64,000 nucleotides of DNA from NCBI RefSeq assembly GCF_037975245.1, contig NC_092579.1, forward strand, positions 2,347,001 through 2,411,000. Direction: 5' to 3'. This document shows, piece after piece, positions 23,967-36,256 of the stretch (positions are counted from its first letter, which is position 1; each line of letters starts with the position of its first letter). Position numbers and translations under genes: made by a program. Under the pieces are notes generated by a model. The model saw only the letters and a list, made by a program, of their open reading frames with translations, searched no databases and was not told the origin of the DNA. This stretch comes from Apostichopus japonicus (taxonomy: Eukaryota > Echinodermata > Holothuroidea > Aspidochirotida > Stichopodidae).

Positions 23967-25731
23967 ACCTTACAATTTCCATTATGTATTCCATTACAGG
24001 CATGAACTAACCGCTTCTCACTCTACAATCGATTTTTGTCACTTTAGTATAGTAAATAATCACACAGGCATCACGATGTACTTTTTCAAAAAACAATTGG
24101 CCCATTTGCAGAGATTCAGCGAATGAAAAATTCAAACCAAAACAAATGTGTCCCATTAGTTGTTATTGTTTTAGTCTTGACAAAACATGCGTTCGATTAT
24201 TGTTTTCTTCTCGACCAAAAAAATCACAAATCACAATCATACTGAATTGTCATTTTCATAATATATACTTAAGAGCAAATGAGGGGTGCGAGTAGGGCCC
24301 TTTGTGAAATTATTGTCGGCCCGGGGCCCGATCTGTCGCTCGGAGTGTTGTGTTCTGGTTGATCGCCCTCTCATAAGGCTTTATTTATCATTGCACCTGT
24401 TTTCCTCTGTCCAATGGAACGGATCACCAGAGCTTGTCGTTATGGAAACACATCTGCAACGAACCAATCACTTACAGTTTTGACTATTACTCATATATCT
24501 TAGAAATGCAATTGTGAAAATTGAGTAAGTAAATCAAATAACGGAAAACTCACAGAAAAGAATTAATAAAAAGTTTGAAATTACAAAATTGACGGAGAAT
24601 TGGTTACATTGATATTAATTACAATCGTGGCAGAGAAAGTCGATAAAACGTCAATAGAAAACAAATTTATGCATACAGTTTGAAAAGTGAAACTTAAAAC
24701 AATGAGCTACATTGTTGTTAGTTCATAGCACAAACCTTTGTATTCAACGTTATCTATCGCTTTAAGAAATACTTTCTTAACACGAGGTCAACGGACAAAA
24801 CATCAGTCCCTTGGAAAGGAGCGTATATACACACACGCATACACCAACAATCAGACACACGCACTAACATACACACAGAAACGAGTAACAATACGAGAGT
24901 CAAATCGCGACTATATTCTTTCCCAGGCCTTTGGTATTGATTTAATGATTGGCATCAGCGTTCAACACTGACCTAGCTCCGTCTGTGACATTGAACCTTG
25001 CATATAACCCACATGCACCATATGATACCCGCCCTTCTAATACACTTCGTAATAACATGCACACGCCCTCTGTAAAAGTGCTCGTCATTAATATCGAATG
25101 TAATTTTGTATATATTAAATTATCGCTTTCATTCATATAACATGAAGCCTGCCCCACGTAGCAAAGCAAAACAACAAAACAACCCCAGCCTTTTAGAAAA
25201 TTAATAAACATGGAAACAAAATATAGACTTAAAAGAATAGGAAAGGAATATACAAAACGTCAAGTTGCCATCGAAATGTTAATGTTCCTCTAATTATGTC
25301 AACAACTTTCATCCAAGTGTTGCAGTTTACTTACTTATATTCCAAGAGAATGTCGAATTGGTGAATTGAGACTGCTTGCAAATGAAAATACAATTGATGA
25401 TCTTTTTATTCGAACAATTTTAACAACATCAACGAGTGAGTAATTAAAATTGAAAAATTGTTAAAATATTCACTTTACGGTAAATGATTTATTATTTTGC
25501 TGCGAAATAATGAAATATTGTCATTTGAAACAAATGCATTTGGTAATTGTAGCAACTACATGAAGAGTTGACTACTTAATTACTGCACGGAATTGATTAA
25601 TATGTGCCATCTTGTGAACAGTTCAATTTGCTATTGTGTGAATGATTGCTGAATAGAAAGACGACTTAAAATTTCGACGACACCTTAACGTTTCCATAGA
25701 AGAAAGCACCTGGTCTAAAAAAACACTTAAG

Positions 25732-25897
<166 letters not shown>

Positions 25898-25970
25898 GCT
25901 CTTCCCGTAATCTGCACACACACTCCAGGGAAAACGTAAAAAGTACTATTTCAATACTCTATCGTTGTTT

Positions 25971-27678
25971 TCATTGGTTCGATTGATCCGAAGAATCGTC
26001 AAATATTTCTTCCCTTTCTTCTACATTTGGCATTAGTGGCTCGGGCTTAAGTACTTCATCGATACTTTTCGCATCACTGGTACATTTTCTCACAGCATTT
26101 ATAATAATTCCGAGTCTTCTGTCAAGCGCCGCGTAATGAGCCTCATACAACACAGGTGCTATAATATCTGTTGACAAAGACTCCCTCATGACGTCACCTA
26201 ATTTATATTCATCTTTTTGTAATATTAAAAGCCTCTGGAATGTAGACTTTCGAATTCTGAGAAGAAATCATAAAAGAACTATGAAATATGAAAAAAAAAG
26301 TTTCAAAGTTACATAGCAAACTTATTTTCACATAGTAAAAAAATTGGCAATCCAACTTTATTAAATGAAACTGCTCAAAATCGTTCAATGTTAAAAGAAC
26401 AGAAAACATATTTACGCATATTAATGACTCACGAATAATTTGAAATATTTTGAATCAATTTTTGTTACCACATATCAATGAAGAAACAAAATTGGTCACC
26501 AAAGATTGACCGGTTAACATCTCTCGTCCTGATTATCTTAATAACCCTGTTTGTTTCCCAGAAAGCCATTTAGTTGACAAATTCTGATCCTTCTTAACTT
26601 TCGAGAAAGTTGAAGAAAAATTAAGAATTTCAGCCTCCACGAAATTTAAACTTTTGAGAACTTGAAGAGCAGTTCATATATAATATTTTCAATTTCAGCC
26701 GCCCATATTAGTTGAAATACTGATAATCTTTAAAAAAAAAAACTGTCAATCTCAGTTAGAAGCAACATTTTACCCTTTGATCACAATGCAATTTTCTCCT
26801 AAATATTGTTCACATTACTTTAAATGTAATAAAGCCACCTACGTTTATATATATCTAAAAATATGTATTTTGTCATCAATATACACGTGATTTAAAATTT
26901 AGAGAGTATGAATTATTGTCAGCGATGATTTATTATGATATGCAAAGTATGAAAATTATATAGATAAATATAGATAGATAGATAGATATACTTACATACA
27001 GCATTGAGTTAAAGGAACTAAGCAAGATAACTCGTCGGTTTGGTACCGTCCAAACCTATTAAGATTATAAACAACAAACAAACAATAAACCTCTCCCCGG
27101 ATCCGTCCAGAATAAGAAGGTTAAAACTATGAAGTTGCATATCACAAATACCCGCCATGAACAATATTTATATATGGGCTACAAAATAACGTTTTCAGGA
27201 GTGTTATAGCTCAGTGGTTAACGCCGGTGCCTGCCTTTCAATCATAAGGTCCCGAGTTCGAGTCACTCCAAGATTAATGTATGTCGTCCAGTTACAGAGT
27301 TGTTGACAATTGACAAGTCATAATCATGGACGTTAAATATGAATCTAAGAGACTAACTTCGGTCAGCTTACGGCTTTGATAAGCCAATGATGGCTTCTTT
27401 GCAAGTTCCTGCTTGCAGGAGGATTTAACATATATACATTTAAACTTTAAAAGCCATAATGTCCTTTTTTTTCTTTGTTTGTTTGTGTCAAATTTTTAAA
27501 AGTTATAGTTATCAACTTACCCTCGACCGTGATCAAAGTTGAAAATGGTTGAATAATTGCCAAAATATTTGAATACATAGTAGCTGTGTCGGTCCATATT
27601 ACCTGAGAGAGAGAAATGAAATTCCTTATAACACACTCGATTAAAATAAAGAGATCCTCGTAATAATAATAATAATAG

Positions 27679-27709
<31 letters not shown>

Positions 27710-27891
27710 ACGTTCCCTTAATCTGCCTTGTTGGGTTTTCCCCTTCTTCTCCTTCTCCTTCCCCTCTTTTGCCCTTTTTTTATTGAAGGTGGAGAGGGTG
27801 CAGGTGTAGAGGGAAGTTAGAGTGCAAAACTGAGTTAACAAGTATGCACACTTATAGGTATGCAAATATTTTCAAACATATATATATATAA

Positions 27892-27950
<59 letters not shown>

Positions 27951-28014
27951 ATATATATATACATATATATTAAACATATATATATATATATAAAACATAT
28001 ATATATATATATAA

Positions 28015-28051
<37 letters not shown>

Positions 28052-31000
28052 TTAATTAATTCATGCTCACCCATCAGAAAATCAAAGATAGCTAAATCTA
28101 TAATGTCTAACATTCGTCTCCCTGTGCTATATACTGTCTGCTTCATAACGACTTCTTTGCAGTACATGGGGTTGTCCTCCCACCTGGCAAAGAAAATAGA
28201 CAAAAGAATTGTAAGGCCCCGTCCGAAACTGACCCTATGGAAACCCCTTATCTGTTACAATACTATGAGCACGTGATAAAGATCATGGTAGGATTGACTC
28301 GATGTAATATTTTTTCAGGAATCAATTGCAATAAACAGAAATGAAAGCTTTTCTCAGCCAACGAGGTCGGAGAACTTTGTAAAAAAAAAAAACTTAGGCA
28401 ACACAATTTGTTTTCTCGTGAATTAATTACTACGCAAAATTGCCATCGTTCTGGACTACAAGTCAGTTAGTTCTTGTTACAACATTTATGAGTTCAAACA
28501 AAAGAACTATAATGTAATCAAATGTAAAAAAAAAACACAAATGTAAAAGGAAAATAATGAAGTAAAAATGGGTGATGATATACCATAAATAAATTATTTT
28601 CATTCCAATATTTTCACTGATGATAATTTCTGTTACAACACATCGCCCATTTGCTTTGATTCCTAGAATGGAGTGCGAGCAAATCAAGGACTCTCTCAAA
28701 TTTTGATATTAATTATATTTGTTATGTAATAGAGTTTGTTTGGGGGAGACGGGGTTGTAGGAGAGTAAAATGGAGAAATGACCTTTCGCAGAGACTATAC
28801 TTGTCCAAGTTGTAGCTATACACTGCCCAACCCCCGCTCTTTGGCCTGACGTGGAGAGGGCACATCCCTATCCTTTCGCTACCCCGCCCCCTCCCCGCCC
28901 ACATCCCTCTCAAATTCTTAAAGAAGGAATTTAGTATGAGAATCTTTGAAACTCACGCGGCTTTTGATCTTTTGCTGTAAGACCTTTTAAAAGGATGGTC
29001 AAATGATTTTCTCTTGGCGCCATTCATTAGTGGAAGGTAGGCACCAATGCTGCTCTCTATGAGGTCTGGATTACCACACACAGGTGTTCGAGAGATGCCG
29101 CAATACTGAGAACAATCGGTCATAAAACAAAGGTTGTTGGCTGAAAAATAATTAAATTAAATCTCCATTAAATAATAATCCAACGTTAATGGATTAAAAG
29201 GGGCAGTAATTATAAATTGTTTTGGAATTGCATGGATATCAGCTTTAGTCGAATGAATGATTTGAACTGCAAGAATGTTAATTAAACCACATAATATACT
29301 TTAATCGCGAAAACAATGGGATTTGATAATTTTCCATTAATAATTAACCGTAATCGGGGAAACAATAGTGACCAAAGAACCTAAGCCCCGAATGCATAGC
29401 GAGTAGAACGAAAACAGTATAACAGTATACGCTATCATACAGTAACTGTTCTAAGGAGGCCAGGAAGCAATACGCAATATATCTGGAAAGTGGTCGGATA
29501 TAATAGTTTTCATTCCATCAAAGAAAAAGTTGATTGAAATCAATAGACGGGACAAATCTTTCAGAATTCAGCTTAATAAGTCTGACTTAATCATTCTCAA
29601 CTTTTTGGCAGTCTGATATTACTATATATAGAGTTAGCATGGTCTGATTGACAGTCTGATATTACTATATATAGGGTCAGCATGGCCTGATATTGACAGT
29701 CTGATATATTACTATATATAGAGTTAGCATGGTCTAATGACAGTCTGATATTACTATGGGCAGATCCACTGACCACAAGTTCAGCAAAATGACATCCGAC
29801 CACTGTTTCTTACGTATAGCTTACGATGCATAAATAGGCCCATACCCGATGTCGCCCACCACCCCCCCCCCCATCCCCACCCCCAACGCATTCCCTTCAT
29901 GTGCCCTGTGTCGTCGAGTGTCATGTGGATACATCTTTGACCGGGTCAAGCTCGAAATTGTTATTCTGTGTGCATGACAGTCGTATTATTGAAATAAACC
30001 AAAGACTCCGACATGCCGAGTAGTCCCGAGTAGTCCAGACATGCCGAGTAGTCCCGCGTAGTCCCGACATGCCGAGTAGTCCCGTAGGTCGGCATGTACA
30101 GGGAGGGATACTTGCAGTATCTGGGAATGAGACATGAAGGAGGGTCGCTAAAGATTTACCTGAAGAAAGGGAGAGAGAATAATGATTACTCACCGGGAGA
30201 GATGAAAAACGTTTTGTTTAATGCACGAGATGATACACGTCGGATGTCAAATGTCATGTTGAGGATGCGGCCAGTCACGGGTGGCGCTCGTCTAAAATCC
30301 AAAATTCTGAAACGACATAAGACATGTCATGGGTGCGATTTATGGTCATCGTTTTGTGTTATAATAAATCGTTAGAAATGAGAACTGTGAGTAGATTTTT
30401 CGGAACAAGTTACCTCTTATGAAAGTAATTTTGTTTTATATACCTAAGCTTACTTTAATTTCCTGAATTCATGAAAATTATTTGGGACCTACAGGGGACT
30501 AGGTTCAACAGGTGGCCGGAACCAAGTAGCACAAGCCCTGCCCTAAACAAAGAGTACGATAAAAAAAAAATTTAAAAATCAAATCCCTCCATACCTGTCT
30601 AGATGAAAGGCCGCAATCTCTGCTGTATGTCTCTCAATATCAGCGAAATAATAATGATCTGGCAATGTCTCGTATTCTCTAGGAACTCTATTTAAGTTAA
30701 CAAGAAAAAGAAAATAAACTTAAGAACAATCAAACAACACGAGAACGTAGAACAACAAATAATTAACTATATATATTTATATATTTACATATTATGAAGA
30801 AAATCCACGTGTACTCCAAAAGAAATATTATTAGAAAAATGCAGAGAAATCAGATATGACCCATAATTGACAAATAAGAAATATTGTTTTAGAAAATACA
30901 TATTGGAATTTTCGGCCCCCTGGGACCTTCGTCAGCAAAACTTGGCAGTCGAATAAAAAATTCCAAATTGTGCAACAATGAAAGTATGCCGATAGATAAG

Positions 31001-33621
31001 TGTAAGTGGCATTGATGGAATGAGAACGAAATAAACCATGACTATACAGGAAGCGGATTAAGGAACAAGGAACATATTACATATGGTTGTGCCAAGTATT
31101 GCTGACGTGTAACACTTATGCATCGTTCGGTGTTGAATATGTTGTTCTCTGTTTTCGTCAGTCTAAGTTTGAAGAAGAACCTGTCATAGAATCGGAACGC
31201 CATTCCCTTTACCTTTTACATCCAACATTAGGGGCGGATCAATCCTTTAAAATGGAGGGGTGTGGTCTTTCGGTTTTTGAAGCCGACATCCATTTTAGGA
31301 TCTCTGGGTTTCCTTTCTTCCTTCCCCCCGAAAAAAAAGTCAAAATTGAGCGTGAAATGTCGAAATCTGAGGCATAATTAAACTTTAATTTATAGAGGGT
31401 TTCATAGAGGCTATATAGGGACCCCCACCCCCCCCCCCCACCCCCTCCGGAATTTTACTTGCCTCTCCTCCTCTTTTCCTATCTTCATCAGCTAAAACTG
31501 GGTATTTACGAGACTCATATAAATTACAATAGGAGTAGATGATTTCTCTACCGAAATTGTTTTTGCTGTACTAGCATAAGCTTGGCGACAACATCTACCA
31601 ACGTTTTCGAAATCAAATTTTCGGGCGATCGCCGTGCTACACCTTTGTATTCTTTTTGAGGTAGCTAAGGAGTCAGGGTGGATACTGTTATGGTTTGGTG
31701 GTTGGAATTATTTCCTTGTAACTTATATCTCCGAATTAGATGGAGAAATTGGATATTCAAACTTTTAGGAATTTTTCATCATCATGCATTCTCAAATATA
31801 ATTTATCAAATATAAACATAAAGTACATACAATAGGCCTAAATGCAATGGCGCACACTTCCTGGACACATCATTTATTATTTTATTCCTGAAATGAGGTC
31901 AGAAAATATGATAATATCGTAACTTGCAATTTTCAAAACAGCCAAATAAAAAGGGCAAGAAAAGCATAAAGATCGATTTATATAAGTGTTAGACCTTCAA
32001 ATATAATCTTACCCTGAACAATAAAGCACACAACCTGCTTTGAACTTAACTTTGTTTCATGACGATAAGCCCAAATCGGTTGATGTCATATATCATACAG
32101 TTCGAGAATATTTTGCTTGTCCGATAATTTCACGTTTAAATAATAAACTGTAGGATGGTTGATGCAACTTAATATTAGGATAAAATAATAAAACTTTTCC
32201 CCAGCAGGATCACGAGAGCGTGGTGGCCAATTTGCTAGGGCGTCGGACTCGCGATCCAAGGATTGCTGGTTCGAATCATGCCTAGTTCATTGCGTTGTGT
32301 CCTTGGGCAAGATGCTTTATCTCACTTGCCTCTCTCCACCCAGGGGTTAAATGGGTACCTGTGAGATAACTCGTCATTGGGCGCAGTATATAACTGCTGC
32401 CGATATGGAGGGATTGTCTCTGGGACAGGTTATGGTGTAAAGCGCTATATCAAAATCAAATATTATTATTACTATTATTGTTAAAATGATACGCGCAGTT
32501 TATATTGTTTCATTTGACTACATACCTCCATGGCTTCATAATGGCGGTTGACTGGTCCTCAAATGTAAAAAATAGCTTTACTTGCGTGCCACCACTTTTC
32601 TCTTCTGTGATTATAAGAAAACAACATCATATCATAGGAAAACAAAATCATTCATATTTCCATTTAATAATTTAAATTCTTAAACATTCTTATATTTGAT
32701 TACCATACACATACCCTAACCTATATATGGCCTTAAGACTTTTTTTTTTTTTGGGGGGGGGGGCTAATTTTTTAACTTTTTAAAGTGATTATACTTGTTG
32801 TTTGGTCACTTGTGTCTGAATGTACTGTTGAAGGACCAGGATTTCAAAAAAAAAAAAAAAAGTTTGTAATACTTATCAAAATAATATGATATATTACTGT
32901 ATAATTTTCGCTATCGATTATATTTATATACGTAGATATATATTTTTTTGGTAAAGCTTATTTTCCTTACTAGCTGAGACGATTGGTGCTTGCCCAAGAT
33001 ACTTCATAAGTGGTTCGATGACGTCACTATCATTGTATGGGTATAGCTCGTACCTGTTTATGCCTTTGAAAAACCTTTCAAAGATTTCGTTATGCTCCGA
33101 CCTGGTAAAAACGAAAATGGATAGGTGCGTTACAAATTCATCCATCACATTGCCAATTACGATATTCATTTGGAAGAAATCAGTTTGATTGATTTTTTTA
33201 TATTAAAATGAAGTCGTGTAATTATCTTTACGATCAAACGCAGGTATTTTAACGACCCTGTTTTAAAAATGCAGAGTTGATCAGGCACGCAATTACCAAT
33301 GACTAATCATTCATATTTGGTATACGTAAAAATGAATAACGTTTAAAGAAAACATGCTGTAATAAACCTGGATCAGTTGCACACCAGACGCTTAAATCAT
33401 CACAAAAGACACGTTCCTCGGAGTGATACTTTCCTAAAGATTTGGACGAATATATTACGAATATATATAAAATTCCGAAGAACGTTGATCTACACACTCC
33501 AAAAAAAAAATGATGCAGGAATCCTTGCAAAATATGCATCCAACTAACCAATTATGGGTAAAAAAGGTCAAAAAATAAACAAAAGAACGAATTCGTAACC
33601 AATTTAATTGTCAAAACATTA

Positions 33622-33669
<48 letters not shown>

Positions 33670-33673
33670 CATA

Positions 33674-33712
<39 letters not shown>

Positions 33713-36256
33713 TGTGTGTGTTGTGGGGGGGGGGGGGGCACTGTTTGAGCTGTTCTATTCTGGTCGCTGTCTGCTGTATTTCAAAGCAAATTTCTATTTA
33801 TGTTATGCTCTTTCGTGCATGATAAGAATTCTATGTAAAACTATTTTTCTTTTCTTTTTGGTTTAAAGTAGTACACTGATAAGCTAATTAAGATAAAAAA
33901 TAAGGGAGTGTAATATAACTCTATTCATTGGTTCCTATCTTATTGCCAAAACGCAGTTAGAACGGTGTTGACACGCCTGTAATTAGTTTCTACAGTGGTA
34001 TCTACCAATTACGGTTGGTTGAACAAATTCCTTTGTTGGAGATAATTAAACTGCATGAAATAACCAACTTTATGATATAGCTTGTTATGAATGTTTTTAC
34101 ACTATACCCATGGGACAACCACCATAAATACTCTATCTACATAGCATATATGTTAATGTGTGTTAGGTTAAAGAAGTGTTTACAACCGATAAGAAATGGA
34201 ACCCTTTCCTTCAATGTTCACTACATGTGGTTACTCTGTTAAAGTTACTTTGTTGAGTCATACTTCATAACGGTTATCCCACTAGTTACCAAGCACACTC
34301 AACTAATTAGCTTTGCTGAAACAAAAGAGGCAATCTATGTAACAATGTAACTCCTTCTCAGTCATCACCTCACTGACTCCACTATGCCATAACGACATAC
34401 ATAACTAGCTTTTCTATTTAAATCTTACTTGAAATGGTGGCATAAATGTCGAAAAATGTGCAACTTTCAACTTTGTTTTTTCTCCAAGATATTTTCCGTT
34501 GGGATCCCAATAAACCTCGCCCATAATATGAATATTTAAACACTAAGAACGTCGTTGACAAATACGTAATACAACACCATGCTTGATTTGTGTACAGTCT
34601 ATATGGCAGTTGTACCGGGGAGTTCCATAACAACTCCTTGGTTTTACCAACGCAAAGTCTTGAATCTATTTTTAGCAACGGCTCATAACTAAACCTGCAT
34701 CTCTGATTGGTTGAATTCAAACTAGTGGGTTTGGGGAACTGTATGCGATTAACTTTAAATGCGGAATTTGTCGTGGACACTTTTCTCATTATCTGCAAAT
34801 ATCCTTAATTGCTCGCCAATCAACGATGTTGGCAGGGAAAACTTGGCTTATATCTTAGTTTGCTGTTTTGTGATTGATATATGTAAAACACTCGATGGAC
34901 ATGTCAAAAAAGTAGAAAACGGCGACCAAACGCAAAATGCTGCTTTAACATCCATTGTCGCCTTCAAACAGCCCTCCCCTCTCCCCACCCCCCCCCCCCT
35001 CAACTTCACCCTCGCTTCAGCTAACGTAGGCTAGACACCTCTAGGGCAACGCACCACGTGACAGCAGCTGATGAATACTATCGGATTGAAGATACCTATA
35101 TTACTGTCCCCAATCCCCCTCCCTTCCCCACCCCAACGGCTGTTAAAAGTCAACAACCCCTACCTCCCCCCCCCCCCTGCCATGCAGGAATAACAATGCA
35201 TCTCATTTCATAATACTGTACATTCTGATCTATACCTGCCATCGTAGCACAGACGATTTTAAATATTTGCCATTACTAGTGGAGGTTTCATTCCCAAGAC
35301 ACTGGTATAAAGACTTATGATACTTCCCAGAAGGAACCAACTTTATGAAACAACAGACACAATAATGGAAGTGTTTATCGACCTTGTTTGTGTATTTGTT
35401 TAGCACCGTATGCCCAGTGTACTACTGATTGCCAAGATTCAAAGAGGTTCTAAATATTTACTAAAGTGTACGTAACTATATACAGTAGCCTACGTATGGA
35501 CATATATGCACTACCTTATACTGTGTATAATATCAAAGGTTAACATATAACATGTTGTAGGCTATATTATGTTCTTTTATCTTGAAGCTTAAAGCATTAA
35601 GCCTATACCTATAGGCCTATGGTAAACTTAACAATCTCCACACGAACCGAGATTACTTGGAAGTTCACTATATATTAGCGACAGAGCTCTCAATGGAAAG
35701 TTTTCGTAATTGGAACCACAATACATCACAGCGAACCAGCCCGACATGAGAATATCTATGTTTGTTAATTGCTATGTGAACTAGCTATAACAGTATTTAT
35801 ATATTCTAGCTATAAATCGTTAATAAATACAAAAATCCAGTCCGATATATGTAGACATATATATACTTACGGGTTCTCAAAAAGATGTAATCTATCATTC
35901 TCTAACAATGTTTTCGGAACCTTGTTTAGGCTTTGGAAATCTCTAAATAATGCCTCAAATTTCGACCTGTTCTTCACTTCGACGTATGTATAATTGGGAT
36001 GTTTACGCGGTACTATATAAATTGTGCTTTCCTTGGGTAAACCTTTAAGTCCAGGCTTAGACTTTGCCGAAATGTCCCGGTCACGTAAAAGCGATAAGTT
36101 AAGTGGTGGCTGCATGTAGTTAATGCCCCAGTGTACAGGGACCCTGTCGTCTGGTTTATGTGTTGAATTCCCATATCGAATAGCCACCAGAATAGAACAT
36201 AACCATATGAGGAGTATAAGTAGACCTATGGTTATCCAACGTTGTCTTAGCTTCAT
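25971..36256 (-). CDS. FAM20-family secretory-pathway kinase, copy B (FAM20C-like), complete, 10 exons
   Basis: Exons: 36256-35871, 33101-32971, 32604-32526, 30687-30595, 30306-30194, 29140-28957, 28183-28071, 27602-27521, 27055-26996, 26256-25971. They total 1527 nt, giving 508 aa. Exons 2-9 have exactly the same lengths and phases as copy A (131, 79, 93, 113, 184, 113, 82, 60 nt); only exons 1 and 10 differ. Copy B has the same N-terminal MKLRQRW and signal anchor (about residues 8-27), then a luminal stem with several N-glycosylation sequons (NST, NLS, NYT, NRS). Landmarks are beta3 Lys196 in IMKPW, alphaC Glu222 in HTAEIA, catalytic Asp370 in DRHSY, metal-binding Asp390 in DHGRGFG and all eight family cysteines. 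The C-terminus is [17 protein letters not shown], then an acidic tail ending SDQSNQ. Predicted active Golgi/secreted kinase, head-to-tail with copy A and 5.6 kb upstream of it. An in-frame ATG lies 23 codons further upstream, but homology with copy A starts at MKLRQRW. The FAM20C-like subclass is likely, not proven. Confidence 0.93.
26960..26989. repeat. (TAGA)n microsatellite next to the FAM20B exon 9 donor
   Basis: Short TAGA/TAAA repeat ending directly beside the GTAAGT donor of FAM20 copy B exon 9. Confidence 0.8.
27199..27423 (+). mobile_element. tRNA-derived SINE, apparently full length
   Basis: The tRNA-like head has GGAGTG at its 5' end, which pairs perfectly with CACTCC about 60 nt later. 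The A box is TAGCTCAGTGG and the B box GAGTTCGAGTC, so RNA polymerase III promoter elements are visible. A body of about 150 bp follows, ending TGCTTGCAGGA, which is shared with 12814-12973 (minus). It lies in the intron between exons 8 and 9 of FAM20 copy B, opposite to the gene. I do not know a published family name. Confidence 0.75.
27661..27711. repeat. (TAA)n microsatellite
   Basis: Imperfect TAA/AAT trinucleotide repeat of about 50 bp, in the intron between exons 7 and 8 of FAM20 copy B. Confidence 0.85.
27878..28047. repeat. (TA)n microsatellite with higher-order AAACATATA repeats
   Basis: About 170 bp of TA repeat punctuated four or five times by (T)AAACATATA, ending 23 bp from the splice donor of FAM20 copy B exon 7 (donor GT adjoins 28071). 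Frames reading through it are artefacts. Confidence 0.9.
29620..29760. repeat. Short tandem repeat with CAGTCTGATATTACTATATA units
   Basis: Four imperfect units of about 43-50 bp share GACAGTCTGATATTACTAT and AGTTAGCATGGTCTGA. They sit in the intron between exons 5 and 6 of FAM20 copy B. No function is evident. Confidence 0.75.
30008..30093. repeat. GC-rich tandem repeat (CATGCCGAGTAGTCCCG)
   Basis: Four to five imperfect copies of GACATGCCGAGTAGTCCC/GTAGTCC lie about 100 bp from the FAM20 copy B exon 5 donor (exon 5 begins at 30194). It is a minisatellite; no function is evident. Confidence 0.75.
32214..32480 (+). mobile_element. tRNA-derived SINE with ATT-repeat tail
   Basis: The head resembles a tRNA gene (TGGCCAATTTGCTAGGGCGT as A-box region, GGTTCGAATCA as B box). 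The body contains the TTGTGTCCTTGGGCAAGATG block seen in several metazoan SINE families, and the tail is an ATT microsatellite after CGCTATATCAAAATCAAATA. It is unrelated in body sequence to the SINE at 27199. It lies in the intron between exons 3 and 4 of FAM20 copy B, antisense to the gene. I cannot assign its core superfamily by eye. Confidence 0.75.
33624..33738. repeat. Compound (TA)n-(GT)n-(G)n microsatellite
   Basis: Two TA tracts separated by AAGCATAATATG, then a short GT tract and a G run. In intron 1 of FAM20 copy B. Confidence 0.9.
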
